Positions 6,389 to 13,381 are shown, counted from the first letter of the stretch. The stretch is DNA of 13,381 bases from Planctomycetota bacterium (GCA_029259935.1 JAJDEH010000215.1:1-13381), one strand, 5' to 3'. A program made the numbers and translations. Notes: generated by a model from the letters alone, not told the origin.

Positions 6389-7683
6389 CGCCCTCGTCTA
6401 CAGTTGCCGTACAAACTTGGTTTGAAGATCAAGTCGACGTCTTTGAGCGAGCTTGGAACAAAAAACCCGCGCCGGACTTGCGCGCATTTTTCGAGTCGCT
6501 TACGCCTCCGAATCATCAGCTTGGTAAGCAACTGCTGCTTGAATTGGTCAAACTGGATTTGGAATATCGCTGGAGCAGCGGGAAACAGACCGCCACGCAC
6601 GCAGGCCCCAAACTGGAATTCTATTTCAAGAAGTTCCCGGAACTCGGCGACTGGGACGATCTGCCGCTGGAACTGGCGGGCGAAGAATATTACGTTCGGC
6701 ATCGATTTGGCGACCAGCCAACGCATGCGGAGTTTCATGCTCGGTTTTCCCGTCACGGATCGGCGATGGTTCGGACTCTCGAGGCGATCGATCGGCAGCT
6801 TGAACGGGAATACGAAGTCGAGTCGATTTCACGCGAACATTCGGTAACGGAGTTTGACCCTGCGGCTCCGCTGACGATTGCCGATTTTCAATTGCTGCGA
6901 CAGATTGGGTCCGGCGGAATGTGCCGCGTTTACACGGCCCGGCAACGCAGTTTGGACAAGCCGGTCGCGATCAAGATTCTCAAGAAGTCGAATCTTGGTG
7001 ACCCACGGTCCGTTCGCCGGTTCCTCAATGAAGCCAGAACGGCGGCCAGTTTACGGCACCCTAATATCGTGGGGGTGCATGGCGTGGGACGGCTACCGGC
7101 GGGCGGCTATTTCATGGTGATGGATTTGGTGCAGGGTCAGGACTTGGCTCATACGTTTACCAACGAGGCAGTGCCCGACGCGCGTCAAGTTGCCGATATC
7201 ATGCAGTCGGCCGCTAAGACAGTACAGCATGTACACCAGCAGGGAATTCTGCACTGCGACCTGACCCCCGGCAACATCTTGTTGGACGCTGATTCAAATG
7301 TCCTGCTTTCCGATTTTGGATTCGCGCGAAAGCTCGGCGGAAAACCAGAGGACACCGATTGGGGCGATGCCGGCGGGACAATCGCCTACATGGCACCCGA
7401 ACAGGTTGACTCTCAATTCGGAACGTTGGGCCGTTGGACGGATGTTTACGGGCTTGGCGGCGTTTTGTATTCGCTGCTACTGGGCCGAGTTCCGATTCGC
7501 GCCGACACAATTGAAGAGGCCCGCTCACTACACGACGCCGCCGCCGAGATTCAAATTCCTTTGGAGCAACTAGATGAACCCTATCTACCGTTGGCCGAAG
7601 TATGCGCAGTCAGTCTACGAAAAGATCCACACGGGCGTTTCGCGTCAGCCGAGCAAATGGCGGACGCGGTCAGAAACAGTTGA
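6385..7683 (+). CDS. Hanks-type serine/threonine protein kinase, soluble, with atypical catalytic loop
   Basis: A 432-residue kinase. Residues 1-150 form the N-terminal region often seen in planctomycete kinases, with LLLELVKLDLEYRWSSGK, FKKFPEL and RHRFGDQPTHAEFHARF. The kinase domain spans about 166-430: glycine loop GSGGMCRVY (175-183), AIK lysine K197, helix-C glutamate E216, catalytic aspartate D292 in HCDLTPGN (290-297), DFG at 310-312, APE at 337-339 and D353 in subdomain IX. Three positions depart from consensus: the third loop Gly is Cys180, HRD is HCD, and the catalytic-loop Lys is Thr294. The main acidic residues and the ATP lysine are present, so activity is likely but perhaps altered. 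No membrane segment or C-terminal sensor follows, so it is short for this family and probably cytoplasmic. It overlaps the sigma gene by 4 bp, and the sigma factor is its most likely partner. Confidence 0.93.
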   Translation: MTPSSTVAVQTWFEDQVDVFERAWNKKPAPDLRAFFESLTPPNHQLGKQLLLELVKLDLEYRWSSGKQTATHAGPKLEFYFKKFPELGDWDDLPLELAGEEYYVRHRFGDQPTHAEFHARFSRHGSAMVRTLEAIDRQLEREYEVESISREHSVTEFDPAAPLTIADFQLLRQIGSGGMCRVYTARQRSLDKPVAIKILKKSNLGDPRSVRRFLNEARTAASLRHPNIVGVHGVGRLPAGGYFMVMDLVQGQDLAHTFTNEAVPDARQVADIMQSAAKTVQHVHQQGILHCDLTPGNILLDADSNVLLSDFGFARKLGGKPEDTDWGDAGGTIAYMAPEQVDSQFGTLGRWTDVYGLGGVLYSLLLGRVPIRADTIEEARSLHDAAAEIQIPLEQLDEPYLPLAEVCAVSLRKDPHGRFASAEQMADAVRNS

Positions 7684-7689
7684 CCCTGT

Positions 7690-8826
7690 TCAATGGAGTG
7701 CGACACGATGATGCAGCCGATCCACCAGTTTCGGATCAATTCCGGCCAAAACGCTTTCCGCCTGTCGCAGCCTTTCGAGAGACGGTCGATGGGCATTCGC
7801 TTGACTGACCCATCCTTCGGCGAGCGCTCGCGTGAGTTGTTGTCGATCGACCGCATCGGTAAGGGAGGCGAATTGCTGTCCGTCGCTGTGAGCAATGACC
7901 AGTTGCGGCGACCCATCGTGCGGCGCGGGGAACGAGACATTTCCGAGTCGCTGGGAAAGCGAATGGGTTTCCTGCTTGGACACCGGGACTACCACGAAAT
8001 CCTCCACGATCTGTCGTAAGGAGTGACGAAAAGGTGAAGGCCAACTTACAAATTGCTCCCAGCGCTCAAGCCCGCGATCGTCGTCTCGTTCGTCATGCAC
8101 GACGAACAACACCGGTCGATGCTCCTCTTTCGCTTGAGCCAACAGTCGATCCGCGAGAGCGAACGGGTGGACGGTTTGGAAACTGGCTGTCGCCGGATGC
8201 TCGTTTGGACTCGCTTCGGAAATTGGCGGTGTGTCGGCTGCTGGGATGGTCGCGATCGCCGGCGTGCTGTCGGAGACGACGGGGCGGGTTGCCTCGACTG
8301 CAAGCTCCGTCGACGTGGTCTCGATTAAGGAGTTTTCACTCGTGACATCCACACTGCTTGCAACCTTGGCGACTTTGACCGGACCTTCGGCTGGCCGCGG
8401 CGTGACCAGGGCCGTGTCGTTCATGGAACGTGATAAGGTACTGCGGATTTCTTGCGCCAGCCGCACTATTCTCTCGGAGCCAACTTTGGCACCCGCCGCG
8501 AATGAACCGACGGCAACTAACAGCAACATCAAAATGGCCCCTATCCGTCTTCGACGACGGGGGCGCGTGTTGTATGGCCGATCGGCCGCGGTGTCCAGAT
8601 ACTCGCACACGTGGTGGATCGATGGGATGGCGGGCGGCGATGTCGGGCGGCGGCCCTGCTTATTCGAGATACCCGGCCAACACTGCTCGCCGATCGGTTT
8701 GTCGGGCCAACTGAGGCCGGCGGCCGAATCGTTATCCGCGAGATGGAAGGCCTCGCGTTTTGTTTCGACGCGACGCGAATTACTTTCTAACGAGTCGATA
8801 TTTTCGAAGGGATCGGGAATCCTCAT
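7690..8826 (-). CDS. Single-pass membrane protein with cysteine-free thioredoxin-like C-terminal domain
   Basis: A 378-residue protein. A polar N-terminal region (about 1-90) ends in the basic run RPRRRRR, followed by one membrane segment at about 95-115 (IGAILMLLLVAVGSFAAGAKVG). A Thr/Ser/Ala/Pro-rich linker reaches about residue 215, then a domain at about 220-342 reads like a thioredoxin fold: AKEEHRPVLFVVHDE, VEDFVVVPVSK, PQLVIAHSDGQQF and LTRALAEGW. There is no CxxC or any other cysteine in this domain, so it cannot be a dithiol oxidoreductase. The topology suggests N-terminus inside and the thioredoxin-like part outside. The start at 8826 was chosen because GGAGG lies 7 nt upstream; an ATG at 8832 would sit against it. 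It converges on the kinase with six bases between stops. A sensory role is speculation. Confidence 0.75.
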   Translation of the reverse strand: MRIPDPFENIDSLESNSRRVETKREAFHLADNDSAAGLSWPDKPIGEQCWPGISNKQGRRPTSPPAIPSIHHVCEYLDTAADRPYNTRPRRRRRIGAILMLLLVAVGSFAAGAKVGSERIVRLAQEIRSTLSRSMNDTALVTPRPAEGPVKVAKVASSVDVTSENSLIETTSTELAVEATRPVVSDSTPAIATIPAADTPPISEASPNEHPATASFQTVHPFALADRLLAQAKEEHRPVLFVVHDERDDDRGLERWEQFVSWPSPFRHSLRQIVEDFVVVPVSKQETHSLSQRLGNVSFPAPHDGSPQLVIAHSDGQQFASLTDAVDRQQLTRALAEGWVSQANAHRPSLERLRQAESVLAGIDPKLVDRLHHRVALH

Positions 8827-9147
8827 CGACATTCCTCCCAAGGGTATGCGCGAACGGCACGTTGAGAAAAGAACGAACTCACCCGAATGGGGTTTACTGA
8901 CAAGACACATTAAACATAACAAATTACGCCGCCACGCGAAACGAATTGAGGCCAAATATCAATTTAATTCACAACCGCCCGTTGTGGGGCTTTGGGGCCG
9001 TATGTCGTTCTCTGGCAAGTGGTTGAGCCTGCTGGCTGCCTTGGGTTTATCAACTCCCCTGGTTCCTTCACGGCGTTGGTTTAAGATGTTTGATCTTTCC
9101 GCTTCACCCGCGCCGATCGAGAGCCAGGAATGAGCGAGGCATCCGCA
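8827..9147. other. Divergent intergenic region between 7690-8826 gene and glmU
   Basis: These 321 bases separate divergent genes, so promoters for both should lie here. The part at about 8905-8970 is the most AT-rich (stretches such as CATTAAACATAACAAATTAC and AAATATCAATTTAATTC), the likeliest promoter zone, though I cannot assign -35/-10 boxes with confidence. A long open frame on the plus strand (8231-9133) is mostly antisense to the membrane-protein gene and is not accepted. Confidence 0.5.
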
Positions 9148-9888
9148 ATGAATCAACCGATGGCGATTGTGCTGGCCGCCGGCCAGGGTACACGCATGGA
9201 GACCGATCTGCCCAAGGTCTTATGCGAGGCGTGTGGTCGGCCGCTGATCGATTACGTTCTTGATGCTTTGACCGAGGCGGGCGTCGGTCGCCAAGTGGTG
9301 GTCGTTGGATATCGATCGGATGACGTCCGCGCCGCCTTGGCCAGCCGCGACAGCGTCGAATTCGTCGAACAAACCGAGCAGTTGGGAACGGGCCACGCGG
9401 TCAAGGTCTGTCGCGAGCGGATCGCGGATCACTCGGGTGCCGTGATGATCGTCACGGGCGATTCTCCGATGCTGCAGCCCGAGTCGGTCAAGGCGCTGCT
9501 GGACGAATTCCAAGCCAGCCGGCCGGCTTGCATCCTCGGCACGTTGCACCGCGAAGATCCGACCGGACTGGGCCGCATCGTTCGCGACAAAAACGGAAAG
9601 TTCTTGGCGATTGTCGAGGAAATCGACGCCACCGACAAGCAAAGACGCCTGACGGAAGTTAACATGAGTACATACCTGTTCGATCGCGACGCGTTGCTCG
9701 ACGCACTCGGCAAGATGAAAAACAACAACAAGCAGGGTGAATACTACTTGACCGATTGCCCCGGAATCCTGAAGGCCGAGAATAGGGATGTCCGAGCGCT
9801 CCCCGTTCTTATGCCCTGCGAGGCGCTGAGTATTAACACGGTTGACGAATTGTCGATTGTTGAAGCGGAAATGAAAAAAACGCGGTAG
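9148..9888 (+). CDS. glmU: GlmU-type UDP-N-acetylglucosamine pyrophosphorylase domain, stand-alone
   Basis: A 246-residue nucleotidyltransferase that closely matches the N-terminal half of GlmU, which makes UDP-GlcNAc from UTP and GlcNAc-1-phosphate for peptidoglycan and lipid A. Landmarks are LAAGQGTRM with the following DLPKVL (nucleotide binding and catalytic Lys), EQLGTGHAV (uridine contact), TGDSPML (metal site), GLGRIVRDKNGKFLAIVEEIDAT, and NNNKQGEYYLTD. The protein stops where GlmU would continue into its left-handed beta-helix acetyltransferase domain, so GlcN-1-P acetylation must be done elsewhere. The start at 9148 has GAGG 8 nt upstream; ATG 9130 is possible, but its AGGA directly abuts it. 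It is followed by prs 124 bp later, the same order as gcaD-prs in Bacillus. A related sugar-phosphate substrate cannot be excluded. Confidence 0.88.
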   Translation: MNQPMAIVLAAGQGTRMETDLPKVLCEACGRPLIDYVLDALTEAGVGRQVVVVGYRSDDVRAALASRDSVEFVEQTEQLGTGHAVKVCRERIADHSGAVMIVTGDSPMLQPESVKALLDEFQASRPACILGTLHREDPTGLGRIVRDKNGKFLAIVEEIDATDKQRRLTEVNMSTYLFDRDALLDALGKMKNNNKQGEYYLTDCPGILKAENRDVRALPVLMPCEALSINTVDELSIVEAEMKKTR

Positions 9889-10012
9889 AGATCTTGGCGG
9901 CATTCGCGCGGGCCAAGCACGGATTGGCCGCCCCCGCCGCAAGTGTAAGAACAGGCCAATCAATCCTTGGAGAGTGGTGATCGTTCAGACTGATCAACAG
10001 GAAAGTCCATCG

Positions 10013-10966
10013 ATGCGAGAATTGAAAATCTTCAGCGGCCGGGCGAACCGCAAACTGGCTGAAGATATTTGCGAGTTCCTCAATTTGTCATTGGGCGATT
10101 GCGCGTTGACGACTTTTCCCGACGGCGAATTCACCTGCAAGATCGAAGACGTTCGCGGGCGCGATGTCTTTCTGATTCAACCCACCTGTCCACCGGTCAA
10201 CGATAACCTGATGGAATTGTTGATCATGATCGAAACCTGCCGGCGAGCCAGCGCCGCGCGTATCACGACGGTGATACCCTACTACGGCTACGCCCGGCAA
10301 GATCGCAAAGACGAAGGGCGAGTTCCCATCACGGCCAAGTTGGTCGCCAACCTGATTACCCGCGCCGGCGCGGACCGCGTTCTGACGATGGATCTGCACG
10401 CGGCCCAAATCCAAGGCTTCTTCGATGTGCCGGTCGATCATCTGTACGCCGCCAAGGTACTCAACGAACATTTTCTCAAGATGGGCATTCCCGGCGAAGA
10501 TCTGGTCGTGGTGAGTCCCGACGAAGGAAGTATCAAGAGAGCGCGCGGGCACAACCAACGTCTGGGCGGCAACCTGGCGATTGTCGACAAACGACGCGCC
10601 AGCGCCACCAAAACCAAGCAGGAGAATATCATCGGCGGTCCCGTCGAAGGACGCGTGGCGCTGATGTTCGACGACATGATCAGCACCGCCGGCTCGATCA
10701 AGGGGGCGGCGATTCTAGTCGCCGAAGCGGGAGCCCGAGAGATCCATGTGGCCGCCACCCACGGCGTCTTTTGTGGAAAGGCCATCGAGAATCTTCAAGA
10801 ATCGCCCGTGTCGAGCATCGTGATTACCGACAGTATTCCGTTATCGCCCGAAAAAGCGATTGATAAAATTCAGGTACTCACGGTCGCACCGCTGCTGGCC
10901 GAAGCCATCAAGCGGATCCATCACGACCAGTCGATTAGCGCGATTTTTGACAATACTCAAAGCTAA
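10013..10966 (+). CDS. prs: Ribose-phosphate pyrophosphokinase (PRPP synthetase)
   Basis: A 317-residue enzyme of the usual family length. It transfers pyrophosphate from ATP to ribose-5-phosphate to make PRPP for nucleotide, His and Trp synthesis. Visible motifs are FSGRANRKLAEDI at the start, FPDGEF (35-40), IPYYGYARQDRKDEGRVPIT (88-107, ATP site), MDLHAAQIQGFF (126-137, metal-binding His129), KRRASATK (193-200, flexible loop) and the PRPP loop DDMISTAGSI (220-229, usually DDMIDTGGT). The start at 10013 has AGGAAAG seven bases upstream and gives the family N-terminus; a GTG at 9974 would add 13 residues. It lies between glmU and the selenoprotein gene, all on one strand with short gaps, so co-transcription is likely. 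Confidence 0.95.
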   Translation: MRELKIFSGRANRKLAEDICEFLNLSLGDCALTTFPDGEFTCKIEDVRGRDVFLIQPTCPPVNDNLMELLIMIETCRRASAARITTVIPYYGYARQDRKDEGRVPITAKLVANLITRAGADRVLTMDLHAAQIQGFFDVPVDHLYAAKVLNEHFLKMGIPGEDLVVVSPDEGSIKRARGHNQRLGGNLAIVDKRRASATKTKQENIIGGPVEGRVALMFDDMISTAGSIKGAAILVAEAGAREIHVAATHGVFCGKAIENLQESPVSSIVITDSIPLSPEKAIDKIQVLTVAPLLAEAIKRIHHDQSISAIFDNTQS

Positions 10967-11018
10967 ACCAAAGCCTGTACTCCAGCCCGATTTATTTGAA
11001 CTTAAAAGGGAGCGATTG

Positions 11019-12407
11019 ATGCGACGCGGTTTCACAATTCCTAAACGTCTGAAAATCGTTCTGACCCTGTTAGGCTCGGCATGCCTCGTCGCGTTGGCCG
11101 TGCCGTCCGCTAGTTCGGCTCCGCCCAACCAGCGTGAAACGAAGGTTCGCAACGACAAACAGAAAATGGAGGCCGATGATTTTTGGATCTACAACGATCT
11201 GGATCGCGGACTGTCCGTTGCGAAGCGCGAGAAGAAGCCGCTGCTGGTTGTGTTTCGCTGTATCCCGTGAGCGGACTGCTCTGAATTCGACGAGCAGGTT
11301 GTTCGTCGCCCAGACCCGATTCGCCCTCTGATGGATCAATTCGTTTGTGTCCGCATGCCGCAGGTCAATCGGCTGAATTTTCATCAATTCCAATTCGATT
11401 TTGATCTGACGTTCGCCGTCTTCTTCATGCACTCCGACGGCACCGTCTACGGAAGGTTCGGTACGCGCAGCCGTCGCGACAAGCCAGGAACTGACCGCGC
11501 GGAAGCCGATGCGGATCTAACCTTGGATGGCCTTGCCGCGGCGATGTCGGGCGCGTTGAAACTGCACGAGAAGTATCCCGCCAACAAAAAGTATTTGGCT
11601 GGAAAACAAGCGGTCCCCGGCAAGTACAAAACACCCAACGACATTCCTTCCTTGCGCGGCAAGTATAAAGACAACGTCGACTACGAAGGTCAAGCCGCGC
11701 GCAGTTGCGTGCACTGTCATCAAATCGTGGATGCCCAGCGGCTCACCTATCGCAGCGCTGGAAAACCGATTCCCGATGAACTCGTATTCCCCTATCCAGC
11801 GCCAAGCACCGTCGGTATCGAACTCGATAACAAAACCCGGGCCAGCGTCAGCAAGGTTGCGGAAAGGTCGGCGGGCCACAAGGCGGGGATCCAAGTTGGC
11901 GACGACATTGTGGCTTTGGAAGGCCAGGCGATCTTGTCGTTAACCGATATCCAGTGGGTTCTGCACCACGCCGAGGAAACTGACGAATTGCGAGCGATGC
12001 TGCGGCGGGGCGGCGAACTGGTCAACACGACGATTAAGCTTGAGGCTGGCTGGCGCCGCGCGTCGGACATCACTTGGCGGGTCAGCAGTTGGGACCTGCG
12101 GCGGATGGGAACCGGTGGCTTGAAAGTAGAACCGGCATCCCAATCGGATCGCCGCAAAGCGAAAGTGGATGCTTCGCAAATGGCACTGCTAGTCAACCAT
12201 GTCGGGCAATACGGCGCGCATGGCGTCGCCAAACGCGCCGGTTTTCGCAAGGGCGATATTATCATCTCGTACGACGGGCAGACGGACTTAATGACAAGCA
12301 CCGACCTGTTGGCCTATGCGGCTCAGCACACGAAACGAGGTGAAAAAATCTCCGTCAACGTGATCCGTGGCGGAAAACAAATGGAGATGACACTGACGAT
12401 GCAGTGA
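11019..12407 (+). CDS. Secreted selenoprotein: thioredoxin-like (CxxU), CxxCH and two PDZ domains
   Basis: I read one 462-residue protein with in-frame TGA at 11268-11270 decoded as selenocysteine (residue 84). A signal peptide covers about 1-33 (KIVLTLLGSACLVALAVPSA then SSA). A thioredoxin-like domain follows (about 50-165): VAKREKKPLLVVFRCIP, then Sec84, then ADC, and later FAVFFMHSDGTVYGRFG. The active site is Cys81-Ile-Pro-Sec84, with Cys87 three residues on. CVHCH at 230-234 is a c-type haem motif. PDZ domains lie at about 262-344 and 388-461. The ATG has AGGGAG six bases upstream; the internal ATG at 11331 has no ribosome site. Both halves share one frame without other stops, and a SECIS-like hairpin follows the TGA. 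A periplasmic redox role is inferred. The alternative is a nonsense mutation or sequencing error in a Cys-type gene. It sits 52 bp after prs. Confidence 0.82.
11268..11308 (+). promoter_or_regulatory. Selenocysteine TGA codon with putative bacterial SECIS element
   Basis: The TGA at 11268-11270 is followed after 17 nt by a stem CGACGAGC (11288-11295) pairing with GTTCGTCG (11301-11308): eight pairs including one G-U, with loop AGGTT (11296-11300). The loop starts 25 nt after the TGA and has G at its second position. Bacterial SECIS elements need a loop about 16-37 nt downstream with a G in the first two positions, and the E. coli fdhF loop also contains AGGT. The element lies inside the coding region, as bacterial SECIS elements do. 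Confidence 0.75.
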
Positions 12408-12429
12408 TCGAATTTTATTGGCGCGAATG

Positions 12430-13077
12430 TCAGTTTTTTTCGTCACTCAAGTCGGGCTTTCGCTCCGTTGCTCGACGGTGGAGCAACTTGCCAGCGACCC
12501 ACCAAATTGGGACCGGCATGATGACACTGATGATGAGCGGCAAGGTTTGATCTTCGGAGATTTGCGAAAGGGCTGAATAGGCAAAGCACATTGGCACCGC
12601 GCCGCACAATAACGCCACGCAGTACTTGCCGAAAGGCATTCGCGCCAGTCCCGCCATGCAAGAGATCGCTTCGGGCAGCAGTGGCAGCCAGCGCGAACAG
12701 GCCACCGCGAACGAGCCGCTGTGATCGAAGAAGTGCCGCGCTCTGTCGAGTTCGTCTCTTAACAACCAGCGGGCGAACCGATGTCCCAGCATCCGCGTCA
12801 GTCCGTAAGCGATGACTCCGGCAGAGAACGAGCCCAGCGTGCCAATCAGGCCACCCGCCAGCCAGCCATAACGATTCCCCATCATGGTGATGACCATGGT
12901 CGTGGGGATCGGCAAGAAGATGTCGGCGACGATCAACAGAACGGCCGCGACCCACGCCCACGAGCCCAATGAATCGAGCCACGATTCGTCAACTAGTTGA
13001 TCGCCAATCGCGAAGAACAGAACCAGTCCAAAGACGATGAATCCAAAGAGAAAGAAAAAAGTGCGGCGAAGTTTCAC
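12430..13077 (-). CDS. DedA/TVP38-type (VTT domain) membrane protein
   Basis: A 215-residue polytopic membrane protein. Hydrophobic segments lie at about residues 8-26, 39-63 (with the re-entrant-like VADIFLPIPTTMVI), 70-92, 150-170 and 178-199. The segment SRWLPLLPEAISCMAGLARM (128-147) matches the family pattern R-x-x-P-x-x-P-x(5)-AG-x-x-x-M. Members are implicated in membrane homeostasis, lipid scrambling or flipping, and pH or antimicrobial tolerance. The start is GTG at 13077 with a weak GAG six bases before it. It converges on the selenoprotein gene with 22 bp between. Its C-terminal tail is polar (RRATERKPDLSDEKN). The family call is firm; the substrate is not known. Confidence 0.88.
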   Translation of the reverse strand: MKLRRTFFFLFGFIVFGLVLFFAIGDQLVDESWLDSLGSWAWVAAVLLIVADIFLPIPTTMVITMMGNRYGWLAGGLIGTLGSFSAGVIAYGLTRMLGHRFARWLLRDELDRARHFFDHSGSFAVACSRWLPLLPEAISCMAGLARMPFGKYCVALLCGAVPMCFAYSALSQISEDQTLPLIISVIMPVPIWWVAGKLLHRRATERKPDLSDEKN

Positions 13078-13227
13078 GGCAAACTCAAGCAGGGGAGGCG
13101 CATCGATTTCGATCTAAACTCTCGTGTGTCAGAGCGGGATCTGGGTAATTGTGAGACTTTGGGTCCGTGGTGACGCGGCCCATTGGTAACCACGCAAACC
13201 GAGTGGAAACCCGGCCCAACCCTGTGT

Positions 13228-13251
13228 GCGGCATTTTTTCCAATGCCCCGC
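13228..13251. repeat. Small hairpin GGCATT...AATGCC
   Basis: GGCATT (13230-13235) pairs with AATGCC (13242-13247) around a 6-nt pyrimidine-rich loop. A 2-nt bulge then allows two more G-C pairs. It lies between the divergent dedA-like gene and the terminal gene. No role is assigned. Confidence 0.35.
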
Positions 13252-13297
13252 TTAACTGCTGGTTTTTGGTCTAGCGTGGATTTTCGATTGTAGCGAC

Positions 13298-13325
13298 ACT
13301 CCTTTCGCCTATCACGGAAAGGAGT
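13298..13325 (+). promoter_or_regulatory. Hairpin covering the Shine-Dalgarno of the last gene
   Basis: ACTCCTTTC (13298-13306) is perfectly complementary to GAAAGGAGT (13317-13325) around a 10-nt loop. The right arm contains AAGGAG, the Shine-Dalgarno six bases before ATG 13331. Formation of the stem would hide the ribosome site. GCGACA (13293-13298) can further pair with TGTCGC (13332-13337) just after the A of the start codon. Confidence 0.6.
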
Positions 13326-13330
13326 CCGAG

Positions 13331-13381
13331 ATGTCGCGACTGCAAGTACACCAGTCAAAGGTTCGGGAACTTGTTTTGAAT
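13331..13381 (+). CDS. Partial gene start, product unknown (runs off the window)
   Basis: ATG at 13331 is preceded by the strong ribosome site AAGGAG with a 6-nt spacer. The frame stays open to the last base, giving MSRLQVHQSKVRELVLN. The 17 residues are too few to identify a family. The upstream hairpin suggests translational control. Confidence 0.5.
   Translation, partial: MSRLQVHQSKVRELVLN

Noticed and set aside
8231..9133. 300-codon plus-strand ORF
   Set aside because: It is mostly antisense to the membrane/thioredoxin-like gene, has no coherent domain, and the opposite strand has a good ribosome site, membrane segment and fold pattern.
9220..9963. 247-codon minus-strand ORF
   Set aside because: It is antisense to the clearly identified uridyltransferase gene.
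11276..11297. Alternative hairpin CTGCTC...GAGCAG after the TGA
   Set aside because: Its six-pair stem with a 10-nt loop lies too close to the TGA (loop 11 nt downstream) for a typical SECIS, and it competes with the better 8-bp stem at 11288-11308.
11331..12407. A separate gene starting at ATG 11331
   Set aside because: There is no ribosome-binding site before it, it would begin in the middle of a thioredoxin fold, and it is in frame with the secreted N-terminal part across a single TGA.

Overview
The window looks like a chromosomal segment of a planctomycete, probably of the Pirellula/Blastopirellula type. This rests on gene content and was not tested by a database search. The signs are small membrane-anchored leucine-rich-repeat (LRR) and WD40-like proteins with an N-terminal basic 'FSLR'-type membrane leader, an ECF sigma factor overlapping a Hanks-type kinase gene, a single-domain GlmU-type uridyltransferase followed by prs, and a secreted thioredoxin-like/CxxCH/PDZ fusion protein. 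Base composition is moderately GC-rich and several intergenic regions are long.

Layout. Bases 1-2174 hold two paralogous LRR genes and the amputated 5' end of a third copy. The third copy runs into the 3' end of an opposite-strand gene for a divergent bS21-like ribosomal protein (2070-2384). Bases 2724-5277 hold two divergent membrane-protein genes: a six-segment protein with a PH-like central part (minus strand) and a WD40-like propeller with a membrane segment at each end (plus strand). Bases 5278-5761 contain no convincing large gene but have strong hairpins, a short tandem repeat and a small ORF with a good ribosome-binding site that overlaps the sigma gene. Bases 5762-7683 are the sigma factor and kinase pair. 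A convergent gene (7690-8826) encodes a single-pass membrane protein with a cysteine-free thioredoxin-like tail. Bases 9148-12407 form a likely operon: glmU-type uridyltransferase, prs, and a large secreted redox protein. A minus-strand DedA/TVP38-type membrane protein (12430-13077) and the start of an unidentified gene (13331 onward) close the window.

The main result is at 11019-12407. A naive reading gives a truncated 83-residue secreted peptide followed by an unrelated-looking ORF. The two pieces are in the same frame and separated only by one TGA at 11268-11270. That TGA sits where the second cysteine of a thioredoxin CxxC would be (Cys-Ile-Pro-TGA, with another Cys three residues later). 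It is followed at the right distance by an 8-bp stem with an AGGTT loop that resembles a bacterial SECIS element. I therefore call one 462-residue selenoprotein: signal peptide, Sec-containing thioredoxin-like domain, CxxCH (haem c-type) motif and two PDZ domains.

Working together: UDP-GlcNAc supply and PRPP synthesis are housekeeping functions, and the selenoprotein appears to be co-transcribed with them. The sigma/kinase pair is a signalling module whose signal is unknown. The LRR and WD40-like proteins are probable surface or periplasmic binding proteins of unknown partners.
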